This document shows positions 49,475 to 59,200 of a stretch of 64,000 nucleotides of DNA, in pieces. The translations under genes were made by a program, and so were the position numbers. Origin of the DNA: Acidobacteriaceae bacterium (GTDB lineage: Bacteria > Acidobacteriota > Terriglobia > Terriglobales > Acidobacteriaceae); contig JASHNS010000081.1 in NCBI GenBank assembly GCA_030041515.1, positions 62,001 through 126,000 of the forward strand, written 5' to 3'. How positions within the stretch are numbered: the first letter of the stretch is position 1; every line of letters begins with the position of its first letter. The notes beneath the pieces were generated by a model, which worked only from the letters and a program-made list of their open reading frames with translations, had not been told where the DNA came from and ran no database searches.

Positions 49475-50917
49475 TCAGCTGCTTTCGCTTTCCTGCGCCG
49501 CATCGTTCAGCTGCGCTGCGCGTTGGGCAATGGACGATGGGGAAACGCCGTTGCCGGACTGATCGAGCCTCGCCCACTGGATGGCGAAATTTCCGGCAGT
49601 TGTGCTTTCCACCGCACACCGCTCCACCAGCAGCCCCGTCGCCTCGTGCGTCAGCCGGTTCAGGTACTCATTGCGGCTGCCCCCTCCCACAACGCAAATG
49701 CGCTTCGGATCGCGTCCGGTGAGCTCGCGAACGCTGCGGAAGACGCTGCCATAGCGTGCCGCCAGACTATGAAAGATCAGGCATGCGAAGCCCGGCGCTG
49801 CCTCGCATCTTTCCGGAAGCGGCGCAAAATCCATGCGCCTGCGCTGCGCGTTGATGCATCCCGGCATATTCCCTGGCAGCGCCAGCGCGGGATCGTCCAG
49901 GTCCAGCAAGCCTTCCGGCGGCTCGGCCCACTCCGCCTCGGCAATCAGATCCGCGACGTTCCAGGTGCGCTGCGGAGTCCACGCTTCCAGGCATTGCCGC
50001 AGCAGCCACATGCCAGGCAGGCCGCGATGGAACAGAATCCCTCCGCCCGCAGCGCCCAGGTTCGTGAATCCCTGCGCACCCGCCGCGGCCGTTCGCACGC
50101 ACTCCGGCAGCAGCATGCCCGCCAGTGACCACGTCCCCGAGCTGATGTACGCCCAGTCCTCTGAAGCTGCCGTGGCAATTCCGGCCACGGCTGAGGCGGT
50201 ATCGTGACAGGCCGGCGCAATCAGCCGTGTTTCTGCCAGCGCCGGCAGCCGCCGCAAATCGTCGCGCAGCGCGCCCAGCATCGTTCCCGGCGCGACGATC
50301 TCCGGCGCTGCGTTCCGATCGAGGCCGAGGGCAAAAAACAACTCGTCGTTCCAGGTCTTCGTTATGGGATCGATCAGCCCGGTGTGCGTGGCGTTCGTGT
50401 ATTCCGCCACGCGCGGCGCGCCCAGCCAATGCAGGATATATTCCGGCAGATGCACCCACGGCGCCGTAACATCCGCCCCGCTCAGCTTGTCCGCGTACAG
50501 CTGATAGATCGTGTTCAGCGCCTGGATCTGGACGCCGGTTCGTGCGTACAGCTCGGCGCCAGGGACAATCGCGTGTACCGCTTCCATGGCGACGCTGTTG
50601 CGTGGATCGCGGTAGCAGAAAGGCAGTCCCAGTGCCTGCCCATCGCGCCCCAGTCGCACATAATCGACCGCCCAGCCGGTGACGCCAATCGAGTCGATGC
50701 CCTCAGGGGCCAGCTCCGCGCATGCGCGCAGGCCCGCTTCCATTTCCCGGCAGATCGCCGGCAAATCCCAGCACAGTCCTGACGCAGTGTGCCGCGGCGC
50801 GTTGGCAATGCGGCGCATCATCGTGATGCGCGGCTGTTCTCCGCTCCAGCGAAGCAGCGACACCCGGCAACTCTCCGCCCCCAGATCGATGGCCGCGAGC
50901 GCCGGGCGATGCTTCAC
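49475..50917 (-). CDS. rhaB: Rhamnulokinase
   Basis: Phosphorylates L-rhamnulose to rhamnulose-1-phosphate; an FGGY-family kinase. Visible are the N-terminal phosphate loop AIDLGAESCRVSLLRW, the sugar-site VTGWAVDYVRLGRDG and YRDPRN, HTGLIDPITKTWNDEL, and ACHDTASAVAGI. The ATP-domain blocks are AYISSGTWSLAGM and ICVVGGGSRNEYLNRLTHEATGL. The start is GTG at 50917, overlapping the aldolase stop as GTGA, with GGAGG ten bases further upstream; an in-frame ATG at 50974 would overlap more and is unnecessary. The overlap implies translational coupling with rhaD. The length, 480 residues, fits RhaB. Confidence 0.95.
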   Translation of the reverse strand: MKHRPALAAIDLGAESCRVSLLRWSGEQPRITMMRRIANAPRHTASGLCWDLPAICREMEAGLRACAELAPEGIDSIGVTGWAVDYVRLGRDGQALGLPFCYRDPRNSVAMEAVHAIVPGAELYARTGVQIQALNTIYQLYADKLSGADVTAPWVHLPEYILHWLGAPRVAEYTNATHTGLIDPITKTWNDELFFALGLDRNAAPEIVAPGTMLGALRDDLRRLPALAETRLIAPACHDTASAVAGIATAASEDWAYISSGTWSLAGMLLPECVRTAAAGAQGFTNLGAAGGGILFHRGLPGMWLLRQCLEAWTPQRTWNVADLIAEAEWAEPPEGLLDLDDPALALPGNMPGCINAQRRRMDFAPLPERCEAAPGFACLIFHSLAARYGSVFRSVRELTGRDPKRICVVGGGSRNEYLNRLTHEATGLLVERCAVESTTAGNFAIQWARLDQSGNGVSPSSIAQRAAQLNDAAQESESS

Positions 50918-53118
50918 CGCAGGAAGGCCTCCGGCAGGCCCCCATCCACTGGAAGCAGGTGCCCGGTCGTGCATCGCGCATGCGGGCCGGCCAGGAACAG
51001 GATCGCCTGCGCGCAGTCTTCCGGCTCAATGGGTCGATGTGTCAGCGTCCGCTGCGCGTAGAACCGCGCCAGGATGCCTCGCAATTCGTCGTCAGAAGCC
51101 GCCTCATCGAACACGAGCTCGTACTTTTTCAATGAAGCTGTCACGCGATCCCGCGGAAACATCGTCGATCCCTTCACCACCGTCGCCGGGCTGATGCCGT
51201 TCACGCGCACCTTCGGCCCCAGCGCCACCGCCAGCTCCCGAACCAGATGGCTCACCGCCGCCTTGCTCACGTCGTACGCCTCGCTCCCGCGTTTCGGCAC
51301 AACGGCGTTCGCGGAGCTGGTGAGGACCACGCTCGCATCCAGCTGCTGCTCGGCGAAGAGCTTGCCCGCTTCATCGGCGAGCAGATAGTTCGAGGTCACA
51401 TTCAGCTCCAGCGTGCTGGCCCAAATCGCATCGGCAATCTCACCTGCCGCCGAAGGAAACACCGCCGCCGTATTGATGAGAAGATCCAGCCCGCCAAACG
51501 CCGCCACGGTCGCGCGCATCGCCGCCGCAATCGCATCGCGATGGCGAATATCCACGGCCGTTGCGGCCACAGCCTCTTTCCCCGCAACCGCTCGTGCCTC
51601 GTTGGCCACGGCTTCGGCTCCGGCTCCGTCACGGTCGGTAATCATCACGTGTGCGCCGCGCTCAGCCGCCAGCAGAGCCACCGCGCGGCCGATCCCGCTC
51701 GCGCCCCCGACGACCAGAACGATCCGCCGGCTCAATTCCTTCTCCGGCGGCTGCCGCCGCAGCTTTGCGTCTTCCAGCGCCCAATATTCGATCCGGAACG
51801 CTTCGCGCGCGGGCAGCGCGACATAGTTGGTGTGAAGCGGAAAGGCCTCCGACCGTGCCGCTGCTCCCGCCTGCGGCACCTGACACCCAGGGCGCGCATC
51901 GCCCAGCGACGTCGCGCCTTCCATCACGTGGATCGCGTTCATGTAGAACTCGCCTGTGATCCGCGACTCCGCTTTATTCTTTCCGAACGAGAACATCCCA
52001 ATTCCCGGAATCAGCACCACCGCCGGAGTGGGATCGCGCAGCGCCGGCGACGCCGGTTCCGCATGTTCGTCGTAATAGGCGGTGTATTCCTTCCGGTAGG
52101 TTTCCAGCGCCTCCGCGATCTTCGCCCTCAGCGCTGCAGGATCATTGCTCGCGTCCGCCGCCACCAGCAACGGCCGTATCTTTGTCCGGATGAAGTGGTC
52201 CGGACAGCTCGTACCCAGATGCGCGAGGGTCCCTGCATCCCTCGAATTCACGAATCCCATTACCGTCGCCGCATCCGACCAGCTGCCGATCACCCGCTTC
52301 TTCGCGGAGATGCGGCCGCGCAGGAACGGCATCAGTTCCAGGGCCAGGTCTTTCCGGTTCTCCCGGGATTCCGTCGCCGCTCCGCCGAACAGCGTCTTTC
52401 CCTTCTGCTCCACGTGGCGCAAAACGAACTTCCCCAAATCATCGATCATCGTCAGTGAATTCAGGTAGCACGCGCGCTGCGTCTCGCCCCACGTAAACAA
52501 GCCATGGCATCCCAGCAGAATGCCGTCGCAGCCGGGATTCTCCTCGACCGCGCGCCGCAGCATCAGGCCCAGCTCGAATCCCGGCCGCTGCCACGGCAGC
52601 CAGGTCAGCCGGTGGCCGAACTCGCGGTTGAACTCCTCCATCTTTTCGCGGCCGTTCGCCGCTGCCGCCATGGCAATCGCCCAGTCGGGGTGCAGATGGT
52701 CGACGTGCGGGAAGGGAAGAAACGCATGCAGCGGCGTGTCGATGGAAGCCGCCGTCGGATTCAGGCCGAAGGTGCACAGCGGATAGAACTCCACCATGGC
52801 GTCTTCCTTCGCAACCCCCTCATAGCGATGCTCCAGCGCCATCAGCTTCTCCATGTACAGCGTTGCGAAGCCCCGCCGCTGGATCGTCCCCAGATCGCCC
52901 CCGCTCCCTTTTACCCAAAGCACCTCCGCGGCGGCGCCCGTCAGCGGATCCTCCTGCGTCACCTTGGAGCTGGTGTTGCCGCCGCCAAAGTTCGTAATGC
53001 GCAAATCCGCTCCCAGCAGGTTCGACCGGTACCGCAGCTGTTCCGGCTCATCCAGCGTGGCCGCCAGCGTTTCGTCCCACAAGTCTTTCAGGTAATGCAG
53101 GCCAGACGTCTGTGTCAC
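50914..53118 (-). CDS. rhaD: Fused rhamnulose-1-phosphate aldolase / short-chain dehydrogenase
   Basis: A bifunctional protein, 734 residues from the GTG at 53118 (GGAGG eight bases upstream). The N-terminal class II aldolase domain has FGGGNTSSK (44-52), SIDTPLHAFLPFPHVDHLHPDWAIA with the zinc histidines, and GCDGILLGCHGLFTWG. It splits rhamnulose-1-phosphate into DHAP and L-lactaldehyde. The C-terminal SDR domain has the Rossmann loop VVGGASGIGRAVALL and the SxxxY-K triad in VLTSSANAVVPKRGSEAYDVSKAA, so it probably oxidises or reduces the lactaldehyde. Such fusions are known from rhamnose clusters of several phyla. The gene is between rhaI (132 bases) and rhaB (4-base overlap). No metal-site loss is seen. 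Confidence 0.94.
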   Translation of the reverse strand: MTQTSGLHYLKDLWDETLAATLDEPEQLRYRSNLLGADLRITNFGGGNTSSKVTQEDPLTGAAAEVLWVKGSGGDLGTIQRRGFATLYMEKLMALEHRYEGVAKEDAMVEFYPLCTFGLNPTAASIDTPLHAFLPFPHVDHLHPDWAIAMAAAANGREKMEEFNREFGHRLTWLPWQRPGFELGLMLRRAVEENPGCDGILLGCHGLFTWGETQRACYLNSLTMIDDLGKFVLRHVEQKGKTLFGGAATESRENRKDLALELMPFLRGRISAKKRVIGSWSDAATVMGFVNSRDAGTLAHLGTSCPDHFIRTKIRPLLVAADASNDPAALRAKIAEALETYRKEYTAYYDEHAEPASPALRDPTPAVVLIPGIGMFSFGKNKAESRITGEFYMNAIHVMEGATSLGDARPGCQVPQAGAAARSEAFPLHTNYVALPAREAFRIEYWALEDAKLRRQPPEKELSRRIVLVVGGASGIGRAVALLAAERGAHVMITDRDGAGAEAVANEARAVAGKEAVAATAVDIRHRDAIAAAMRATVAAFGGLDLLINTAAVFPSAAGEIADAIWASTLELNVTSNYLLADEAGKLFAEQQLDASVVLTSSANAVVPKRGSEAYDVSKAAVSHLVRELAVALGPKVRVNGISPATVVKGSTMFPRDRVTASLKKYELVFDEAASDDELRGILARFYAQRTLTHRPIEPEDCAQAILFLAGPHARCTTGHLLPVDGGLPEAFLR

Positions 53119-53250
53119 AACTCCTCCCGTTTCGCAGTGTCCCACAGGACTTTCGAGATCGACAAAGCGTGTCGGCGGCTTCCGCTTCGGTGGCGCGGCA
53201 ATGGCGCGGGGGCCTTCGATCGTGGCGGAGCGGAAGGCTGAATTCCCGGC

Positions 53251-54429
53251 TTACGCGTAGGACGATACCGATTTCGAGTTCGCCGCGCCCCTTTCGGTCT
53301 GGATCCGCTCCAGATAACCGCTCTCCCGCAGTGCGGCGAGAGGATCATCCGGCAGGCCATGCCGCTGCCGCCACTCCTTCACGGCTGGCCGCACATCGAA
53401 CCAGAAAGCCTGGCGCAGGCACTCCTCCGCTTCCACCAGCCGGCAGTCATCCTGCAGTTCCGCTAGCCTGTTGCCATCCACCAGCGCCGCTTTCGCAAAC
53501 AGCTCCTGCGCCGTGCACACCGTCTGCACCATCGCTTCCATCTTGCCCTTCAGGTTGTGGCTCTGGTCCACCATAAACGCTACGTCGTCGAGGTTTTCGC
53601 CCGACGACAACAGCTCGTGGAAGATCCGGAACACCTGATACGGATCGATCGAGCCGAGGGTCAGATCGTCGTCCGCATAGCGCCGGTCGTTGAAGTGGAA
53701 TCCGCCTAACATCCCCTCGCGCAGCAGCCACGTTACGATTTGCTCGATGTTCTGCGCCTGGTAATGATGTCCCGTATCCACCAGCACCCGCGCCTGTGGG
53801 CCCGCGCGGCGCGCCAGCAGCAGCGCCATGCCCCAGTCCGCGATATCGGTGTGATAAAAGGCCGGCTCGAAGGGCTTGTATTCCACCAGCAGCCGCTGGC
53901 CCGGATCGAGCGCCGCATGCGTCGCCTCGAGCGCCTGCTCCATCCATTCAATCCGCCGGCGAATGCTCTGTGTTCCGGGATAATTCGATCCGTCCGCAAA
54001 CCACAGCGACACATCCCGCACGCCCAGCTCCCGCGCGATCTCCACCGACTCCAGCAGGTGGTCCAGCGCCATTTTTCGCACCGCGGCATCCGGATGGCAA
54101 ACCGACCCGTACTTATACTCCTGCCGCTCGAACACATTGGGATTGATGGCGCCGGCGCGGATACCATACTGCGCCGCCAGCTTGCGGATCTTTCCCGCGT
54201 CGGCCGCCCCATTCGGCAAATCCCATTCCACATGCAGCGCCAGCGACGGACACGCGCCTGTCAGACGATGAACCTCGGCGGCGTCGGCAAACTTCTCCTC
54301 GATGCTGGTCGCCGCCTCCGCCTGAAGGAACTTTCCGAAGCGGGTGCCAGTATTGGCGAATCCCCACGATGGCAATTCGATGCGTAGGAAATCGAGCGCT
54401 CCGGCGATTCGCTTCTCCTGCGTCTTCAT
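53251..54429 (-). CDS. rhaI: L-rhamnose isomerase (RhaI/TIM-barrel type)
   Basis: Interconverts L-rhamnose and L-rhamnulose, the first catabolic step. The 392-residue TIM barrel belongs to the Pseudomonas-type rhamnose/sugar isomerases rather than RhaA of E. coli. Metal and substrate residues appear in HVEWDLP, AINPNVFERQEYKYGSVCHPD, VEYKPFEPAFYHTDIADWG, VDTGHHYQAQNIEQI, GGFHFNDRRYADDDLTLGSIDP and FMVDQSHNLKGKMEAM. The ATG at 54429 begins MKTQEKRIAGALDFLRIELPSWGF, matching the family. It is the first catabolic gene after the DeoR-type regulator (94-base gap) and precedes rhaD. Confidence 0.93.
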   Translation of the reverse strand: MKTQEKRIAGALDFLRIELPSWGFANTGTRFGKFLQAEAATSIEEKFADAAEVHRLTGACPSLALHVEWDLPNGAADAGKIRKLAAQYGIRAGAINPNVFERQEYKYGSVCHPDAAVRKMALDHLLESVEIARELGVRDVSLWFADGSNYPGTQSIRRRIEWMEQALEATHAALDPGQRLLVEYKPFEPAFYHTDIADWGMALLLARRAGPQARVLVDTGHHYQAQNIEQIVTWLLREGMLGGFHFNDRRYADDDLTLGSIDPYQVFRIFHELLSSGENLDDVAFMVDQSHNLKGKMEAMVQTVCTAQELFAKAALVDGNRLAELQDDCRLVEAEECLRQAFWFDVRPAVKEWRQRHGLPDDPLAALRESGYLERIQTERGAANSKSVSSYA

Positions 54430-54523
54430 CCTGCACTCCTCTGGTTATGTCGCTCCGTCCCGATTTCCTCAGAGTCGCATCGATACTAGTCCCGCTGCTG
54501 TTTGAGGTAAAGATCGCATCCGC

Positions 54524-55309
54524 TCAGACGGAGATCACCCGGATGTTGTGCGCTCGGAACTCGCTGAGCGCGGCGGCGGAAATGCCGGAATCCGTGACCA
54601 GGACATCGATCTCGGCCGCGGGGCAGATGAGCGCCGGGCTGACCATCCCGATCTTGCTGGAGTCGGCGACGACAATTACCTCTTTCGACTGGCGCACCAT
54701 CGCGCGAAACACCGCCGCTTCATCCGGCTCGATCGTCGTCGCCCCGCGCAGCGGGTCGACACCGCAGGCGCCGATGAACGTCTTGTCCAGAAAAACTGCG
54801 CTCAGCATCTCGATCGCCGTGTGGCCCGTGAGCGAAAAGGCGCCCGCCCACCGCATCGTGCCCCCGGTCAGCGTCACGTGCAGCGCGGGCAGGTTGCTCA
54901 GTTCCATGCCGATGTTCACCGCGTTGGTGATCACATGGATCGAGTTGCGATGGCGAATACATCGAGCCACCTGCGTGGGCGTGGTGCCTGCTGTAAAGCC
55001 CACGGTGTCGTGTTCGCGGATCAGTTCAGCGGCGGCCAGGCCGATGCGGCGCTTCTCGTCCGGAAAGCGGCCCTCCCGCTCGTGGAACGACGAATCGAAG
55101 CGGAATGCTTCGTACTGCATCTGGCCGACCAGCCGCGCTCCGCCGTGGGTGCGGTGCACCAGGCTGCGCTTTTCCAGCCGCGTGAGATCGCGCCGAACGC
55201 TTGGCGCCGACGCGCCCAGCAGGCGCACCAGCTCCTCCACCGATGCGCTCCCGTGTTGCAGCAGCACCTGCAGGATCGTCTTGGCCCGTTGTTCGGTCTT
55301 GCTGGACAT
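54524..55309 (-). CDS. DeoR/GlpR-family transcriptional regulator
   Basis: A 261-residue sugar-responsive repressor. The N-terminal winged HTH has QHGSASVEELVRLLGASAPSVRRDLTRLEKRSLVHRTHGGA (about residues 18-58), the standard DeoR signature. The C-terminal sugar-phosphate sensing domain has VGFTAGTTPTQVARCI, VITNAVNIGMEL, LTGGTMRWAGAFSLTGHTA, KTFIGACGVDPLRGAT and VVADSSKIGM. DeoR-family regulators usually sense a phosphorylated intermediate; here rhamnulose-1-phosphate or DHAP is a reasonable guess. It lies directly upstream of rhaI on the same strand, so it probably controls the rhamnose operon and itself. No operator was identified with confidence. Confidence 0.93.
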   Translation of the reverse strand: MSSKTEQRAKTILQVLLQHGSASVEELVRLLGASAPSVRRDLTRLEKRSLVHRTHGGARLVGQMQYEAFRFDSSFHEREGRFPDEKRRIGLAAAELIREHDTVGFTAGTTPTQVARCIRHRNSIHVITNAVNIGMELSNLPALHVTLTGGTMRWAGAFSLTGHTAIEMLSAVFLDKTFIGACGVDPLRGATTIEPDEAAVFRAMVRQSKEVIVVADSSKIGMVSPALICPAAEIDVLVTDSGISAAALSEFRAHNIRVISV

Positions 55310-55354
55310 GAATGTCGAGATTCTATCGCGCCGCCCTGCCGGCGCGGCGGCCCC

Positions 55355-56122
55355 TCATCTCGTCCCCAGCCCTGCCCGTTGAGCGGTGAGCTGTTGCAGC
55401 GCCCGCGCCATGGCGCGCACCGTCTCTTCCTGGACGGTGAAGCGCAGATATTCGCGATCGCGAATCTCGCCCATGTGCACTCCGCGCTTGTGAAATTCGA
55501 CAGGACTGGCCGAAGCTGAGCGAAGGCTGGCGTGGAACTCGGAGGCCCCGCTGCCTTCCGCCACGCGTGGCAGTGTCTCAATGGAAATGCCGCCCCCGGG
55601 CATGATCGCAATCCGCTCGTTCGTGGCCCGCACCATGCGCGACAGCTGCGGCAGCCCCTGCAGGACGTTGGCCGCCCCGCCGGAGGTCAGCACGCGGGCA
55701 ACCCCCGTCCTGATCGCGTCGTCGAGCGCCGCGGCAGGATCGGCCGTCATGTCGATGGCGCGATGGAACGTCACCGGCAACGGCCGTGCCAGATCCACCA
55801 GCTCGCGCGTGCGCTCCACGTCTACGCGAGCGTGCTCATCGAGAACCCCCACGACAATTCCGTCCGCGCCCAGTCTCCGCGCCTGGCGAATGTCCTCGCG
55901 CATCACGTCGAATTCTTCCCGCGTGTACGCGAAATCGCCTCCGCGCGGCCGGATCATGACATAGAGCCCAATCCCAATCCTTCGCCGAACCTGTGCGATC
56001 AGGCCCGCCGACGGCGTGATCCCGCCTTCCAGCAGATCGCTGCACAGCTCAACGCGCTGCGCCCCGCCGCGCTCCGCCGCGCTCGCGGATTCCACCGAAT
56101 CGACACAGATTTCGAGGATCAT
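55355..56122 (-). CDS. cutC: CutC family protein
   Basis: A 255-residue TIM-barrel protein of the CutC family, originally linked to copper tolerance in E. coli but of doubtful direct copper function. Family motifs are CVDSVESASAAERGGAQRVELCSDLLEGGITPS at the start, VMIRPRGGDFAYTREEFDVM, VVGVLDEHARVDVERTREL, VTFHRAIDM, RVLTSGGAANVLQGLPQL and IMPGGGISIETLP. It is 45 bases upstream of the DeoR-family regulator on the same strand. Together with frequent CutC location near sugar genes, this suggests a carbohydrate-linked role, which is inference. The ATG at 56122 is family-typical. Confidence 0.93.
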   Translation of the reverse strand: MILEICVDSVESASAAERGGAQRVELCSDLLEGGITPSAGLIAQVRRRIGIGLYVMIRPRGGDFAYTREEFDVMREDIRQARRLGADGIVVGVLDEHARVDVERTRELVDLARPLPVTFHRAIDMTADPAAALDDAIRTGVARVLTSGGAANVLQGLPQLSRMVRATNERIAIMPGGGISIETLPRVAEGSGASEFHASLRSASASPVEFHKRGVHMGEIRDREYLRFTVQEETVRAMARALQQLTAQRAGLGTR

Positions 56123-56180
56123 GGCAGGCTACCGCGTTCTCCGGACTCCCTTACGATCCGAGCCACCGCAGTTTTGGTTT

Positions 56181-56212
56181 CCGCGGCTGCCATAGCAGCA
56201 TAGCAGCCGCGG
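56181..56212. terminator. Strong hairpin after the TonB receptor gene
   Basis: CCGCGGCTGC (56181-56190) and GCAGCCGCGG (56203-56212) form a perfect 10-bp stem with a 12-base loop, beginning 22 bases after the receptor stop. No U tract follows in either direction, so it may stall or protect RNA rather than terminate. It separates the receptor from cutC. Confidence 0.5.
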
Positions 56213-56234
56213 GTGAACTGCCGGTGCATGGGGC

Positions 56235-59200
56235 CTAGAAGGTGATCTGGCCGGTTAGCTGTAGTACATGAGGACTCCACAGCGAGATGTTGCCGTACTG
56301 TGCGTCTCCGCCTGGGATCAGCGAGCCGAAATTGCCGTTGCCAATGTTCGAGGCTGGGAAAATTTTCGACCCGTAGAGAGCAGTCGGCGAATGCCAGTTG
56401 CTTCCGTAATTGAAAACATCGGCGCGAATCAGGAGCGAGATTCCCTCTCCAAGGTGCGTCGTCTTGCCCAGGTTCGCATCGAGGTTCTCGATATAGGGGG
56501 TGCGCTCAGGGCTCTTGTTCGTATTCCCATAGCGGCCCAGAGCCGGGTTCGAGTATTTGCTGGTATCGAAATACTCGGAAAGGCTGCTCTTGAAGCCCGG
56601 TTTCGTCTGGAAGGTCGAATTCGCGTTGTAGCGTCCCCCGTAGTATTCGCCCATCTGATCGGCCGGGACGCTGGCGCCGACACTGAACGGCAACCCGCTG
56701 CCCAACTGATAGATGCCGCTCGTCGTCCATCCCGACGCAACCGCATTCAGCCAGTGGGAAGCGAACAGATGGTCGGGAACCGTGTAGACGTAGGTGGCGA
56801 CGAAACGGTGTGTCTCATCCGATGCTGCCAGCCCGTACTCCTGGTAGGGATTCTGCGGGTCCTGGATCAGACTCGGCTCACCGTACAGGTTATTCACGCC
56901 CGAGGTGACGTCCATCGTCTTCGAATACGTGTAATTCCCGTGCAGCATGAAGCCGTGATAGTTGCGCTCGATCAGCTGCACCTGGAGTGCGTTGTACCAC
57001 GAGCCGAATCCGTTGATGTTGGCGTAGAAATACGGCGGCATATTGGGAAACGGCTCGCGCGTATCCATGGGCTGGAAGTTCGGGTCGGACAGGCAATAGG
57101 CATCGCTGCCCGTCGCCTGCGAAGCGTCCACGAGCGAGTTGCACGTATCGTTGGCTACGCTCGGAGGACGCGCCGCCCCGATGATGTCCTGGCTGGGCTG
57201 GTGCAATCCGTGGTCGCCCACATAACCCACGTCCAGCATCAGCGTCTGGTTCATGCTGTATTCCGTGTCGAGCATCCATTGCAGGTCATAAGGATTGCGG
57301 TTTTTCGGCCAGTTTGTCTGGTTGTATGGGAACTCCCAGCCTGGTGTCTCGAAGAGTTGATCGGCGCTGATCGGCGGCGCCCAGAGGTTTTTCAGGACTG
57401 CGGTGGACTGGGTTTCCGTGCCGGCCGGAGAAGGATAGGTCGCCGCCGTTTCGTTGTAGATCGAGTCCTTGTCGTACTGGGTGCCGTCGTAGTAGCGGTT
57501 ATACAGCCCATAGAAGATGCCGAAGCCCCCGCGCACCACGAATTTCGGCATGGCCTGTAAAGCAAATCCCAGGCGTGGCGCGAAGTCCCGCTTGTCAATG
57601 GGAACCAGCGTGTTGATGGCGCCGCACTGCAGGAAGTTCATGTTGGGAGTGCCGGGAGGCGTCATCGCGTTGATCCCGGCGATGATCGATTTTGTGAAGT
57701 TGCAGTTCGCCCAGACGTACTGGCCCCCATTCGCCTGATTGAACGCAAAGCCGTCGTTATGCGCGCTGTGGAAGTTCGGAGGACGCATCCAGCGCAGCCC
57801 GGCATTGATGGTCAGCTTGTTCGTCGCGTGGAAGTCGTCGTTGACAAACAGATTCCAGTTGGTACCCCACAGCAGGTAGTCATCGGTGCCGATCGGCGGC
57901 GGACCGGTCGCCGAATTGGTGTCGCCCAGATCGAAGTCCGCGACCGGATTGCCCTGGTAGGGAGCCGTGGCCGTATACGCGCCCCCCTGGGTGTACGGAC
58001 TGCCCGCAAATCCCGGGACCAAAGCCGTGAACTCGCCATTGAAGCCCACGGATCCCGTGCCGAGGTAGTTGTCCAGCTCAAACAGCTGTATGCGCCGGAC
58101 GTCAATGCCCCAGTTCAGAGTGTGCCGTCCACGCACCATCGTGACGGTATCCACGCCCTGGTAGATGTTGTCCGCGTAGGTCGTCGGCTCTCCGCCGCCG
58201 ATGCAGTAATAAATGCTCGGACTGAAGCAGACGTTCGGCAGATCGTAGGTGACCGGGTTCGGCGCCGTGTTCGCCAAACCAACCAAAGCCGACAGGTCGG
58301 GTCCGTAGGCTGTGGTCACGCCGGTGAGGAAGTGATCGCGGCTGTAACCCAGAGTCGCCTGGTTCAGCGTGTCGGCGCTGAAGGTATGCGTCCATGTGCC
58401 GCCGAAAAGTTTGGGCCGGTCATAGGTGGTGCCGCTTTGGCCAAAGGAAATGCTGGTGGCCACCTGAGACAGGTTGCCGACGTTCGCCGTAAAGAACAGG
58501 TGATCGTTGGGACCGAGGTATTGGTCGATACGGGCCGTGCCAATGCCCTGCTTCTTGGTGGTGGAGGTGTCGACCGTGTAGTTGCCGCAGCCGGTCAGCA
58601 GGTGCGCCGTCTCATCGCAGCCCGAGTTGTTGGGCTTGCCAAAGTAGGCGCCGATCTTCTGCGCAACCGGATCGAGTACGGGAATCTGGTTGTTCGGAAA
58701 CTGCGTGCGAATCACGGGGCTGTTCGTGGGACCTAACGTGCCTGTGGGGTTATAGCTCGGATTCGGCGTCGTGGTGGAAGGATCGTAGATGGGAAACGGC
58801 CAGCTGCTGAAGTCGCCGCTCAGTTCGGCCGGGGTCGGCGCAAAAACGCTGCTGGGGCTATTCACAGCCGAATACAGGCCCTCGTCGTAGCTTCCGAACC
58901 AGAACGTCTTGTTCCGGCCGTCGTACACATGCGGGATGATGAGTGGGCCACCCAGCGTGCCGCCGAACTGGTTCTGGTGAAACGGCAGGCTCAGCGCACT
59001 CGGCGTGAACCCGGGTGTGTACGTATCTCCAGACGGGCAGTTGTTCGTCACCGAACACAGATGATCGTTGTTGACAGTCGCCTGGAATTCGTTATCCGGT
59101 TGCATCCAGTTGGCTTCCAGCGCTTCATACGCCGCTCCGTGGAGCCGGTTGGTCCCGGAGTTGATGGAGACGTTCACCTGCACCGCGCCCGGTCCATATT

